Notes under the pieces: model-generated
Told to the model about the DNA's origin: nothing
Database searches by the model: none
What the model saw: the letters and a program-made list of their open reading frames with translations, nothing else
Source of the DNA: Polytrichum commune
Taxonomy: Eukaryota > Streptophyta > Polytrichopsida > Polytrichales > Polytrichaceae
Direction: 5' to 3'
Assembly: GCA_950295325.1 (NCBI GenBank)
Contig: OX485803.1
Location: forward strand, 55,999,554 to 56,063,553
Length of the DNA stretch: 64,000 nucleotides
Shown: positions 24,701 to 36,399 of the stretch, in pieces
Layout of the letters: every line of letters starts with the position of its first letter
Numbering within the stretch: position 1 is the first letter of the stretch
Translations under genes and position numbers: made by a program

Positions 24701-26159
24701 GTGGTCAAAAGGAATATATTAGTCAAATGTCAAGTACTGTGACCCCACTTTTCAGTTAAAATAACTGATTGCAATGTTGTGTGCTTTGCTGGGTTGTATT
24801 TTAGTAATCACTACCTGTACTGTTTGCATTGTTTTGAGATTCAGTGCATACAATCTCTGCTGCATTGAGCAATAAAGGTTGTCTGGCTTAGGATATCAAT
24901 AACATGTGTTCACTGATATACCTTAGCAGTTGGTGTATAGAATGGAGTCAGATTATTTCTATCATTCTTTTCATACGATTTGGTGCTGTGATTGTCCAAC
25001 ATCTATAGCACATTCAATATTAGCAGTCATTGAATGTTGCTTCATATGTGGTTTTGTGAAGCGGAGCAGAAAAAGTAGGCAAGGACCAGGGAAAGTATTG
25101 ATGTTTTGCTTCTCCATATCAAGTTTCTCTTATGGAATTTGTACTAACCAGGTAACTGTTGCTTGTTGTGTTTTGCAGTTAGCCTACTACTATGGTGGTA
25201 CTCGTCTGCTATTGTGACTGTTCTTGGTGCACTGATCATTGGATTGTTGTGTAAGTTTCTCCCACCTAAACTTATTCCCACATGCCTCTATAGTGATAGA
25301 TTCTGATAAGGGCCTGAAATAGTGGAGGCATTTGAATAAGGAAGTAAATGATTTTTCAGTAATTCTGCAACTTAAGTTACCAACTTCTTAATTGTTTTCT
25401 GTGATCAATGGTGACCCAAATTCATGCAAGCATTGGCTCAATTCAGATATCCAACCTTGATGCCTAGCTATTATGCTGGATCTGTAGCTTTCTGAATGAA
25501 CATCTGTGTATACATTTGTCTCTACAGATTTCTCCTTTGTAATAGCGGTGTATGTCTATCAGTGATATACTTGTGATGATGACTCTTTGAGGTTCCTCCT
25601 CACTAGGCTGGTTGTAATTACACTAAGTGGTCCTATCAGTGTGGATGGAAAATAGCGTTGAAATAATTACTGTGGACCACAATAATTTCCTTGTTAAGGT
25701 GAAATTAATGTGGGTCCAAGTTGCCAGGTCTTTCAATAAGTCTTCATGAAGACTTCGGACCAAAACATTGATTACTAATAGGACAAAAGTAGCACAAAAT
25801 AAAATTATCACCCCTCTTAGAAAACAATCAATGTGGCCCTTGCTAATTATCTACTAGAAACCTATGTGGGTTGAAATTAATGCGGCTCACATTAACTCTC
25901 ATGATGAGAATTTGTGTGGGCTATTACTGTGGCCCACAGTAATAGGACTATTTAGTGTACCTTTTCTTTTCATCTGGAAGTCAGTTTTCTTGTTCATCCC
26001 ACCAGCATATGCGTCTAGGTGTCTTTTCTAATTGACGCTTGTAATTCTGGTGCAGTGCCAACACTTCATGCAAGTTTCCGCACACCTAATTTGAAGGCCC
26101 GTCTCAATTCATTCCGGGAGGAGTTTCGCGCTGTTTGGAGGGGTTACAGTGATGCATAA
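21753..26159 (+). CDS. PRA1A: PRA1 family protein, clade A (prenylated Rab acceptor), 7 exons
   Basis: Exons: 21753-21910, 23188-23228, 23588-23666, 24252-24338, 24611-24696, 25179-25250, 26056-26159. All introns are GT-AG and the 627-nt frame gives 208 residues, close to the length I recall for Arabidopsis PRA1.A. The start context is a cluster of in-frame features: MEWSNVTVEELVDALKEVEW, then PPRPLAEFF and FTVPKTRSKWDGRFKCNLYY, all typical of this clade. Two hydrophobic blocks (about residues 58-92 and 141-176) form the PRA1 membrane region. The tail RTPNLKARLNSFREEFRAVW is the conserved C-terminus. PRA1 proteins sit in ER, Golgi and endosomal membranes and help Rab GTPases and cargo move through the endomembrane system. 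Nothing looks broken. The last intron carries a MITE. Function is inferred from family only. Confidence 0.95.
25621..25957. mobile_element. TA-flanked MITE in the last intron of PRA1
   Basis: The left end CACTAAGTGGTCCTATCAGT mirrors the right end, whose complement is CACTAAATAGTCCTATTACT. TA flanks each side (25619-25620 and 25958-25959), as for Tc1/mariner-type elements. It lies wholly inside intron 6 (25251-26055) and does not touch splice sites. The CACTAAAT start is shared with the MITE at 38829-39045. Confidence 0.85.
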
Positions 26160-27401
26160 ACATCTTGTTAAGCAAGGGGGATGCTTCAATGTAATGCCAT
26201 AACATGCTTTATGCATAGTCAATGGACATGATGGTACGAGGGAGTGAAAACTCAATCTTTGGAAGTGGTCCGTGCTGTCCTCAATTCTGTGGCATGCATT
26301 TAGAATTGTGTTGCCAATCCACCATTCAGCTGCCCAAAGCTCTCGGTCAATGATTTGACTTTTCATTATGTTGAGTATAGATCCTCTGATGTACACATTC
26401 CTTAGGGCTTTATTGCACACATTTTGTCATTTGTATACTTTGTCTCCTCTGAAGGTCCTTTTGCAGTGCCACACCTTTCAGGGCCATATGTGGACAAAGC
26501 CTCTGGATAAGTACCAGGGAGAATGTGAATCAAGAAATCTTGTTTTTCAACCAGTTCATTCGGTTTAGAAATAAGCAGCATAAGAGCATTGGAGAGATGG
26601 AAATACTGTTCTGCTATTTCTAGTTTACTGACATGACATTCCCAAGAATATCATTGACGAAGGACTAGGTTGTTTTTATTAGAATTAGATCAATATTCAG
26701 GTAGATTCTGACAGTTTGTAGTATAGAATGTTCTACACTGAAGAGTCAAATTTGTAGACTATGTTTAGTACCGGGCATCAATCTATGTCCAGCAAAATGT
26801 CCTCTCGAATATGCTTCTGATCATCAAATTGTGTACTGAACTACGTAGTGTTCTTCAATGTTCATTCGTGTGCCAAATTTTAGGTGTAATTCATGCCCTT
26901 GTTCTTCTGCCTAATGGAGTCATGAGGTGGACTCCAGTCATGAGTTCTAAAATTTTTAAGAAGATGTTAATGGCGTTTTATGATGGAAACTTGCAAGCTT
27001 TGATGAATATACATGTGAATATCTGCATGAAGGTGTAGGTGAAGGAGCCTTATTCCTTGTGATGTTATTTGTGTGCACTTAATGTCATCCATATATCCAT
27101 ACCTATTTGTTATGCTTGTGTACTTATTCAATGTTTTGGATGTGTTTGCAATTTTTTTAATCAGAAGTGTGGAGAAGAGAAATTGTGAGACTATGTGAGG
27201 CAATTGTAATATGAAACGACTACTAAATTTGGACTCTTACAGGCCAGGCCGTATACCATAGATCCTTCATGAAGTGTTGTGAAGGGGTATATTTGGGAGT
27301 TGAAATTTGATTAGGAAATTTAGGAACTAGTCAGACTTATAACAGAAATAGACGATTCTAGGATCCACATAACATACTTTAGATCTTCTGGGATAGATCT
27401 G
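26160..27401. other. PRA1 3' flank, no further gene
   Basis: The first few hundred bases after the stop codon are likely 3' untranslated sequence. No clear polyadenylation signal could be picked. No other gene is recognised. Confidence 0.5.
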
Positions 27402-27658
27402 AAATTTGGAGGGAGTGTGGGAGGATCTTTCCATTTTTAAGCAAGATTTGGTGCACTCCCTCTAAATTTTGAAAATGTGGTGTTTTCAATGAGGGATTTC
27501 ACCTACGTCAAATTTTTACAATTCTTTTTTCTTGAGAAATATCTCACGTTTATTTAGGTGTGCTTCTAATGATGGTAATTTCAGTTTCTAATTTTAGGTC
27601 AGTCAAAAGATAGGTTTTGGTTTGCAGTGAGCTTTACCTAGATCCACTGGCGATGCCC
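27402..27658. mobile_element. Half copy of the 14-kb MITE family, inverted
   Basis: About 255 bp match the left two-thirds of the element at 14119-14512 in reverse orientation. The match runs from ggagggagtgtgggaggatc to the terminal sequence gtgagctttacctaga. The outer end is degraded (cactggcgatgccc where the full copy has gactgaggatgctc), and the other half is missing. This copy lacks one terminal repeat and could not move by itself. Confidence 0.9.
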
Positions 27659-27702
27659 TTAGGGGAGCAATAAAATTGCCCTTCATGTTGGGTGCTGAGC
27701 AG

Positions 27703-28810
27703 CAGGCCATAAATTTGACACCCTAGCCAAATTTCCAGGGGACACCCTGTCCCAAATTTTGGGTGTCCCAAGGACACCCTGCTCCAATTTTTGGGTGTCC
27801 TCATAAATTTCTCTTAAATTTTTTTTTTGGTCAAAATAGGTATAATTTTGAAAAATATATAATATCATTTCAAAATCTCAATTAAAAATCAAAAAAATCA
27901 CTACATATCATAACTTGCAATGCAAATCAAACCTACAAGCGGCGGCCTTTCATAGCACACCACTTTACCCATACTTGTTCAAAGTCAATGGCCTCTATGG
28001 GGTATTTTGCCATTGCAACTCTCATTTGTGCTTCCAAAGTCTCTAATACCAAACTACACCGTAAAGTAGATTTAACATGATTTTGAGTAGAAAATCCTCT
28101 CTCACAAGAAGCTGTACTAGCAGGAATTACAAGAACAACTTGCCACAACTTTGTCATATGAGGATATCTTCCAACATAGTCCAAATTGGAAGAATAAACC
28201 ATCCAAGCTTGGTGCATTTTAAGACCACCACATGAAATATGAAGTGTATCCAAAAAACCTCGAAGCTCTGATTTTAAACCACGCTCATCAAAAAGATTCC
28301 CTCCATTAGTGTAGAAGTGGTCAATGAAACTCTGAAGCCATAAACGAGCATTTCGATGAAGAAGTGTCAAGTCTGTTGAAAAACAGACAGGGCTAAATAG
28401 CTTAGCTGCATTGAAGAGCTTCAAATCAGGAAATCGTTGCTGCAATGATTCTATCACCTTAACCACATAGGCCTGTGCAATCACCTTGCACCCATGGAGG
28501 GTACCATCACCACCAAACTCAATTGCATGAGGCAATGGTGCATAATGCAATATATGTGAATGCACCACTCCTGTAGAGTCTTGAAAATGGATCTCACCAC
28601 CTCTAGAAATGTCCAAAATTCGTGCCACAAATTTGGTATCCGCTGATAGGCCCTACAAGTACAGGGGACACCCTGAATTTTTTTTGGGTGTAAAAAGGAC
28701 ACCCTTGTAGGATTTTTGGGTGTCCTCGGGGACATCCTGTTTGAGATTTGGGTGTCCTAGGACACTCTAGGAAGCAAAATACACCCCCAGGGTGTCAATT
28801 TTATGCCCTG
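27703..28810. mobile_element. Short hAT element with inverted repeats and 8-bp target duplication
   Basis: The left end CAGGCCATAAATTTGACACC and the complement of the right end, CAGGGCATAAAATTGACACC, are near-identical inverted repeats starting with the CAGGG-type hAT terminus. The flanking 8 bases are ctgagcag (27695-27702) and ctgagcaa (28811-28818), 7 of 8 identical, the hallmark of hAT insertion. Both ends carry subterminal arrays of ggacacc and gggtgtcc palindromes. The interior encodes only the C-terminal part of a transposase, so this is a deletion derivative of about 1.1 kb. Confidence 0.92.
27933..28628 (-). pseudogene. hAT transposase C-terminal fragment inside the short hAT element
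   Basis: A single uninterrupted frame of about 231 codons carries the end of the catalytic region and the C-terminal dimerisation domain. The domain is seen in WQVVLVIPASTASCERGFS, then VKSTLRCSLVLETLEAQMRV, close to residues 165-210. The N-terminal DNA-binding zinc finger and first catalytic Asp region are absent. No ATG opens the frame in a convincing context, so translation is uncertain. The lack of stops over 230 codons shows either recent origin or some constraint. It ends at TAG near 27933, well inside the element. Confidence 0.85.
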
Positions 28811-28818
28811 CTGAGCAA

Positions 28819-31523
28819 TTCTATTGAGACTTGGAAAAGGATCTACCTAGCACTGGAGTCAATGTTAGTTTAAGGACAGGATGTACACTCTAAACTTTGT
28901 AATATCACGCTTGTGGCAACCAAAGTGCGCATGATATGGACTTCTTTAGTGTTAACATGGGTGCGTGATAAAAGAGAATTAGTGTAGGATGTGACATAAT
29001 GGAATACATAAAATCAACATTGCAATAATTACAATGATGACAACGTGATGCATGCAAGCATGTGGTTTGATTTCTTTGGTGACTTATTTTAATGTGAAAA
29101 CTCATGATATATGGGAGGGAAACGTGACAATAAAGAGTGAGATTTAGATTTAAATTATGGACTTTTGAGTGTACCTATTTGATGGTCTTCAAAACATGGA
29201 CGATCTTTGAGGTATGGAACCGATTCACAAAGGACATCCCCAATGTGAACTTGACTAGAACATGATATTGCAGGTCACTAAGTTTGGGGCTTCAATGGAA
29301 AAGTAGGTCAAATTCGGACTCCCGAACGTATAAGTACCGTAAAGTGTTGTTTGGTTCAACACTTTTGAGTGCCGAAACTAATTTCCACATTGGATTGAGC
29401 TAGGCCTTGACCAATGTGGATACGACATGTGGCAACATTATACCATAAAAGAATTGTATTATGTTGAACCAGAGAGCACCCCTGTGGTAGTGTGTTTTGT
29501 GGCCTCAGCACTCAAGTTACATTGGTCCAGGTGACATTTCTTTTGCAGGAAGTTGCTTCTATGGTATATATTGGCAACAGATGTGATCACTAACCCCTTG
29601 TTAAATTTACTATGACATGATTTACACTCTTCATACAATTATTTACTAGTAACTCATTGGCAGTTCATAACTTGTACTGTCAATTTCAAAAACTCACCAA
29701 GTACCGCGGTTATCAATTTTTTTTACCTGTGTTTGGTATTCAAATACAAAATACATATGTTCACTCTGCACTGAATGTTGTCAAAATACAATAGCCTAAA
29801 TACATGCACATGTATTTGAGTCTACATGATACATAGTGCGAGTATGTAGATGTACTCTATATCTCAAAATATATCAATGTACATGCCAACCGTGTCACAA
29901 ACCAATGCAAACCTAACTTGAGAGTATCTTTGACGTTGAGAGGTTAGACACCGACTTTCTGGTGGAATTCGAAGAAAAGTGCGAGGGGTTGGACTGATAC
30001 AGTCATTATATTAATCCCAAATTCCAGAGTCAGTCTTGTTTGGTGTACGTTTGCTAAGGGCTTTTCGCGACCTGGCCAACATGTTTGAAGGTTTTGGGAT
30101 TCACAGGTCTGCTTGCTTCACTATCTTATACTGGATCTGCTGTGTCGATGAAATGCACAGCTTACAAATTAATGGTGCCGTGCAGAGATCTTTCAAAGTT
30201 GGGTTCAATTCATGTCTACGCAAAGTGACAGCTTATATTATACTATCTTAATTCAATTCTGACTGCACGGCGCTTGACCCCTAGTTTGACCAGAGAGCAT
30301 GACTCCATGAACATCAGCGCAGCTAATTCAAAGTCAGCCAAACAAAATGCTTATGTCATCAATCCGGAATCTGTATCTTGAGAACCAGGATACCCATTAA
30401 CACCACCTGGTATTCAGTCAGTCGATATTGGAAGAGATCGCCAATGTTTTCAAGAGGTTAATTATGAAGAAGTGATTAATCAGTTGATATTGGAAGAGCT
30501 TTGAAAGTCAATATATGTGGTCACTCGTTGTATATTGCCTCTACGAGGTCAAGTTCAAGTGGTGTATGACAAGGCTTGTAGTTCAGAACAAACACCAAAA
30601 AGACATGTGTTATGATGAGGTTGGGACACATAAGATATCACTTTATGTGGGTTCCAAGATGAACACAACTGATTACTTGATAAGAAAGAGAATCTTTACT
30701 TTGACTTGTAATTTTTGCATCTCAACTTTGATTTTGAAACTTGAAATGATAATTTATGTGATTTGCACTGGGAGAGACAATGCTCATATCAATTCATGAA
30801 CAATTAACATTGTCTGTGGTGTTGGAAGTGCTCACAATGGGGCCAAATTGTACATTGCAAGTTGAAAGCATGTTGGATCTCCCATTGCAAATTGGATCAC
30901 CCATGTTCACATGCATTAAATTATTTGATAAATGGGTTGAATTTAAAAGATTTTATGTCAGTTTTTGTGATCGGTCAACTGACTACATGATGATGTAGAG
31001 TTGCGACTGTACTTTAGCTCCAATAACATGGATGATCTACAACCTACAACAAGATGGAGGAATATTTGTGTTGTTCTAACATGTGAATTGTTTTTGGGCT
31101 ATTTATTGCTCAAACACTTTACATTTCGAGGGATGGAATATTTAGTTATATATATCTCTCTTTTTGCGTGGAATAAACTGACATTTGAGTATGTTTGGAC
31201 AAATCACTTGTCCACAACAATCAATTGTTCATCCTTCGTCCATATTATGGATGTAAATAGCTACTTTTCTCTTGAGTAAATCTCATATTGCACTCCCTAT
31301 GAAAATGAAAAAATAAAATAAAATAAAATAATTCCTTAGTTTCAACATTGTTGTGATACATGATGGTACACTTTAGGGTGCATTCTTTAATGAGTAGATG
31401 GATTGTATATACTACTAAAGAATATATGATAATGGTGCCTTGGCTCTCACTCACCATGTAACAAAACACACACTATTCAACTATGCAATATTCACTTGGC
31501 GACCCTAAGACTTCAACTGCTAG
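28819..31523. other. Intergenic DNA, no gene seen
   Basis: Only short unrecognised frames. The + strand frames at 30.0-31.3 kb follow each other in different phases but show no family motif. Confidence 0.5.
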
Positions 31524-31857
31524 CCCGGGGAGGGTAGTCATTGGTTGGAGTAGCAATATACGTGCGAACAAATGATAGGGTATTTTAAAAACATGGGGGC
31601 AAAAAATTATAAATGGACTTAAGAGTAATATAGGGTATCAAAAATGGCATTGGACATCTTTAAAGTACTATAGGGTATGGAATAATAGGTAATTTGGAAT
31701 TATAAGTAATGCAAGCCATTTTTCTATTAACCCAAAGTAGAAAATTATATAATGATAGCATGTGAAAAAAGAAGAGAATTGAAAGTAATACCCCCCTATA
31801 AAATAATGGTTGTTCGCACTTATATCCTTAACTTTTTAACACACTGCCCTCCCCGGG
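31524..31857. mobile_element. MITE-like element with CCCGGGGAGGG ends
   Basis: The left end CCCGGGGAGGGTAGT and the right end ACTGCCCTCCCCGGG are inverted repeats. The pairing resumes further in with gtgcgaacaa and ttgttcgcac. GCTAG occurs just outside each end (31519-31523 and 31861-31865) and may be the target duplication. The interior (334 bp) is AT-rich with repeats of ctatagggta type. Confidence 0.7.
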
Positions 31858-31865
31858 ACCGCTAG

Positions 31866-32781
31866 CAAGAATGAACTTGATATATATATATGAATGGATG
31901 AAGGAATGAAGGAATTAAAGTAATTGGGGACCTTGGCACGTGCGGACTTGATGGTGTCACTCACATAACATGTGAACATTGCTGGTGGAAACCGATGAAT
32001 AATTCCATCATCTGGCGGGTCCTTTTGGGTCACTCTTCTTAATTGCACACATGTATTTGAGTGGTTTATGACAAATATTTAACATAAGAATGGACACCAA
32101 ATAAGACATGTGTAACGATGAGATTGGACTATGTTCTCAAAAAATATTAGGCATTATTGGTTCAATGGTCAACGCTGACAATTTGGAAGGCCTATGTGAT
32201 TGCGTAGGCACTTTTTGAAGTAGATGTGCGAAAAGTTATGCAATTTGCAAGAAATTATCCACAGCCTTGGTTACACAGTAACTAGGTAACAATGTTTGCA
32301 GGAGTGGAGCTCATTCCACATTGGATCGAAACTCTCTCCTACTAATGTTGCAGAATAGAGATAATTGCATATTTCTCTACCAACACTTAATGGTCTATCT
32401 GATCTGTAATTTTCTGGATGTATAATGCACAAATGTGTGCGTCACTATGATCAATTTCAATATCTTTCGTTGAAATTGATGGGTCTTGATTGCGGCTGCC
32501 ATGTCAACCCTAGATGTGTTTCGACCTGCATTGCGATACAACTCCCTAGTCACCGAGAGAGATCGTCACAAAGCAAAAATCTGCTAAGTGTGGTTCCTTA
32601 TTGCAGTTTGGCAATACCTATGCCACAAACAATCCCCTCTAGGAGATTATTGTGTCTACCTTTCAACATTGGATGACGATTGCATTGCTGCCATACGAAA
32701 ACAGCTTCAAATTGACATACCAATAGTCTCAAATCGATTGAATGTATCTATACCACCTAATTTAGGGTTGCGCAGTTTCTT
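31866..32781. other. 3' flank of the DAHP synthase gene
   Basis: The part next to 32782 is likely 3' untranslated sequence on the - strand. The + strand frames at 32.4-32.8 kb overlap it and are not recognised. Confidence 0.45.
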
Positions 32782-35776
32782 TTAGAAGGTTGATTCGATG
32801 ACTTCTGGTGAGAGTCCGGCTAGTTGCAAGGCGACCCGCCTCTTGCTGAGTCGCTCAGCGATGATGAAGGATAGTTCCAGTGCTTGGGAAGCATTGAGGC
32901 GGGGGTCGCAATGGGTGTGGTAGCGGGAGTTCAGATCCTCAAACGTCAAATTATTGCCTCCTCCCACGCACTCGGTCACATTTTGTCCCGTCATTTCCAG
33001 GTGCACACCACCGGCGTGGGTGCCTTCTTGCTCGTGCACATCGAAGAATGCCTTCACTTCGTCCTGTGTGTCACATTTCCCACGATGCTAAGAATCAGCT
33101 ATGGCGCATGTACACAGTACACTCATTCCACAACCACTTTCCTAACTTTTCGAGCGAGTTCTGCACCAGAAATGGATTGGAAGTATTCATGAGGGAGAGG
33201 TGTGTACAAAATTTACCATCAGAGAATTTTTCTCACCATAATCAATCACAGAGCCATTGCAGTTCCAACCCTACATGGTGAAACAGGGTTCATGGACATT
33301 TCTCAAATGGAGGTTTGAATTTTACACCATGATTAAAGGCGTCCAAGTACTCATGTGGTTTGTTAAATATTCACCATCAGAGGCATTTGTTCGCCACAAG
33401 CAATCACAGAACGTCACCACAAACTCCATGTGGTGAAACATTCTGTGAGCGATTGCAATTTGAGTTCTACATGGTGAACTTAGGATTCAAAGGAAGATCT
33501 CAAAAGGTTACGACAGGAGGTCTGAGTTGTAGAGCATGAAAGGCTTCCAAGCATTCATAAGGAATAGGTTTAAACAAAATTCACCATCAGAGGAGTTTGT
33601 TCGCCGCAAGTCATCACAGAACTTTATGTCTCGATCCATTCTGTAAACGATTGCAATTCGATCGTAAAACGGTGAAATTAGGGTTCGAGAAATTTGATGA
33701 TCGGAGGAGAGAAAGGAAGGGAAACTCGGTCATGAGCTTACCAGGATGGAATCAAAGGGCCGGGTCTTGAGGCCAGATGGAGCTTTGATGGTGTTGCCAT
33801 GCATGGGGTCACTCACCCATGTCACCACACATCCTGCCTGCCTTACCGCTCTAACCAAGGCGGGGAACTTCTCCCTCAGCTTGTCGGCACCCATACGCAC
33901 AATCACCGTCAACCTCCCAGGCTTGTTCTCAGGGTTAAGCATCTCACAGAGCGTCACCAGATCTTCAGGCTTCATTTTGTCACTCATTTTAACTCCCAAG
34001 GGGTTAGCAACGCCTCTCAAAAACTCAACATGTGCACCATCGAGCTGCCTTGTGCGCTCTCCGATCCAGAGCATGTGTGCAGAGCAGTCATACCACAACC
34101 CCGAGGTGGAGTCCTGGCGTGTGAAAGCTTGCTCGTAAGGGAGTAGCAGGCATTCATGTGAGGTGTAGAAATCGGTGGAGTTTGTCACGGGGTTATCGAT
34201 TTTGATCCCACATGCGGCCATGAATCCCAGGGCTTCGTCCACCTTTCGGGCTAACTCCCTGTACCGATCTCCTTGTGGACTGCTTGCGGCGAAGTCGAGA
34301 TTCCAGTTTGTGACTCTCTGCATGGCAGCAAACCCTCCGGTGGCGAAAGCTCGGAGCAAATTTAAAGTTGCTGCCGCCTGTGTGTATGCTCGCACCATGC
34401 GGTTTGGGTCTGGGATGCGAGCTTGCAGAGTTGGGAGGTCTGCGTTGATGTTGTCTCCTCTGTAGGATGGAAGCTCCACTCCGTTCACATTCTCTGTGTC
34501 TGCTGACCGGGGCTTCGCAAATTGTCCAGCCATCCTTCCAACCTAAATTTCCAGAGCCAGGTTAAGCATATGTTAGCATCATCATGAATGTCTTGTGCAA
34601 TACTTGCGGATTACAGGAAAGGATTCTTGAATATTCATTCTTGTAGAGTTATGTTTACTTATGTAACAACCGTAATTGTGGATTCGAGGAAAACTTTCTG
34701 GATTCTAGAATCAAGAAATCACTGCCTGTCTGTGTGGCGGTGGATTCTCTGCAGGTAGTCACGAAAAATGCAGGGGTTGCCGGATATGGTGGAAATGTCA
34801 GGATGATCATGTCTTGTGCAATTGTGGATTAGAGGGAAACATTCTTGTTTCAGCAGCATTCTTGATGTTTCAGGCGTAACTCCAGAATCAAGAAATTGGC
34901 TGTACGGTGGGATTCAATTGAGGATTCCAGGAATGCATTCTTGTTACAGCATTCTTGGTATTTCCGTCCCAGACTGTGTGGGGGTGATTTTGTTGCATGT
35001 AGTCACAAAATATACTTGCGGGGTAGAAGCTGGACATGGTGGCTTACTTTGACAACGGGCATTTGGCCACCGAACATGAGCACTGCACTCATCTGCAACA
35101 GAACACGGAATGTGTCCCTAATGTTGACGGCGTTGAACTCCTTGAAGCTCTCGGCACAGTCTCCTCCTTGGAGCAGGAACGCCCTGCCCATGGCGGCCTC
35201 AGCAAGCCTCTCCTCTAAGCTCCTTGCCTCTCCTGCGAACACAAGAGGCGGCAGGTTTGCAAGCGTCTTCTCCACCTCTGCAAGCTTCTCGGCGTCAGGG
35301 TAATTCGGCTGCTGGAGGGCCACCTTGTTCCTCCAGCTGCTTGTTGACCAATCTTTCTTTCTCCCTGGCAATACCCCTGCAAAATTCAAATGTTGCAATC
35401 CACTCATCACATCATGAGAACGTTTTTCACATGCGATCATATAACTAGTACATAATTAAATGACGTCGCACCGGTCATTAACTTCTCCATCATACACACG
35501 AGTCATTATAATTGCTGATCAAGAAGGACGACATACATCATCAACATTTCGACCATTCCATGTAATACCTGCTTTCTCCACAGTCGTGTGTTGTTCAACT
35601 CTTTTGAGAATCTCCGCGGCTTTGCTGGCCTGTGACACAATTGTTGTATTGCGCCGAACAAGTGACCTGGGTTGTCGATGATGCACCACCTGGCCGGGCC
35701 TCACGGAAGCCCCCAAGAAAGAGGTTTCCTGAGCAACCGCCATTAAGCTCATGTGACTTGCTAGCTGGGCCGCCAT
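32782..35776 (-). CDS. DHS: Class II DAHP synthase, plastidial, 4 exons
   Basis: 3-Deoxy-D-arabino-heptulosonate-7-phosphate synthase joins phosphoenolpyruvate and erythrose 4-phosphate, the first step of the shikimate pathway to aromatic amino acids. Exons (- strand): 35776-35569, 35376-35048, 34542-33742, 33063-32782. All introns are GT-AG, and 1620 nt give 539 residues. Residues 1 to about 65 are rich in Ser and Arg and poor in acids, as in a plastid transit peptide. The core shows GGDCAESF (Cys143), [20 protein letters not shown] (172-191), MHGNT (His427), [11 protein letters not shown] (Glu469) and [11 protein letters not shown] (Asp499). Cys, His, Glu and Asp are the metal ligands of class II enzymes, and the 42- and 30-residue spacings between the last three match the family. 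No defect is seen. A TTG upstream in frame was not preferred over the ATG at 35776. Introns 2 and 3 contain tandem repeats. Confidence 0.97.
33175..33700. repeat. Three diverged tandem units in DAHP synthase intron 3
   Basis: The block ttcaccatcagag, then ttgttcgcc, then caatcacagaa recurs near 33209, 33370 and 33578. Each is followed by a related stretch about 'cattctgtgagcgattgcaa'. The units are about 165-205 bp and fill most of the 678-nt intron. Confidence 0.8.
34576..35042. repeat. Tandem duplication in DAHP synthase intron 2
   Basis: Two units of about 220 bp share atgtcttgtgcaat (near 34588 and 34808), gaatcaagaaat, gtagtcacgaaaa/gtagtcacaaaat and the closing ggatatggtgg/ggacatggtgg. 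They fill nearly all of the 505-nt intron. Confidence 0.8.
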
Positions 35777-36261
35777 GATGATGCTCTCCTTCACTTGTAA
35801 CCACTTCAACTCGACCACAATCACAAAACTATCTATCCCAAAACTACCCCTACAACGAAGCCGATCCAAACTCCTCTCGTTGCAATGTTATACGCTGATC
35901 GCAGCAACTGGTTACAACTTCCTCAACTTGCAGGTGCTCACGAAACCACCACTCTCGATCGGAAATGCGGTGACTCTGCTAGGATGTATATATGAAGTCC
36001 GAGGCGATCAGATACTGAGTATCAAATTTCTGCAGCTGGCCCAGCAAAACAACAACTTAGACTAGTAATTACGCTGGACAGAATTCTTCAGATTCCGCAA
36101 CTACACACAACCTTGGAGATCGGTCTCGATGAATATTTGCACTGCACTGGACTGGATTAAACTAGATTTTAATGATATTGCAGGTGAAGATGATGATCCA
36201 CGGGTAGTGCAGGAGGCCGCCAGCTTCGACGATGATCTGCAAAATATGTGGAGACGAGTCT

Positions 36262-36271
36262 GTTTATATAC
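36262..36271 (-). promoter_or_regulatory. TATA box of the DAHP synthase gene
   Basis: On the - strand the sequence reads TATATAAA. It lies about 490 bp upstream of the start codon, so transcription would begin near 36235. A weaker TATATA stretch near 35990 is an alternative. Placement is by sequence only. Confidence 0.5.
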
Positions 36272-36363
36272 ACACGATCATCTCATCACATGCACACACA
36301 TGACAAACAACTACTCTAACTCATTTTGTGGTTCCCCATTATTCTCACGAATGGAAGAATGAA

Positions 36364-36392
36364 GTCAGTCAGTCAGTCGGTCAGTCAGTCAG
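36364..36392. repeat. (GTCA)n microsatellite
   Basis: Seven four-base units, one with a substitution (gtcg). It lies about 100 bp upstream of the proposed DAHP synthase TATA box. Confidence 0.85.
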
Positions 36393-36399
36393 GTGTGGG

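Noticed and set aside
33746-34146. + strand frames of 115-130 codons opposite DAHP synthase exon 3
   Set aside because: Antisense to a strongly conserved enzyme exon; the peptides are Cys/Ser/His-rich noise.
35777-35869. Longer DAHP synthase start upstream of 35776
   Set aside because: The upstream frame opens with TTG, not ATG, and adds a hydrophobic, acidic piece unlike a transit peptide start.
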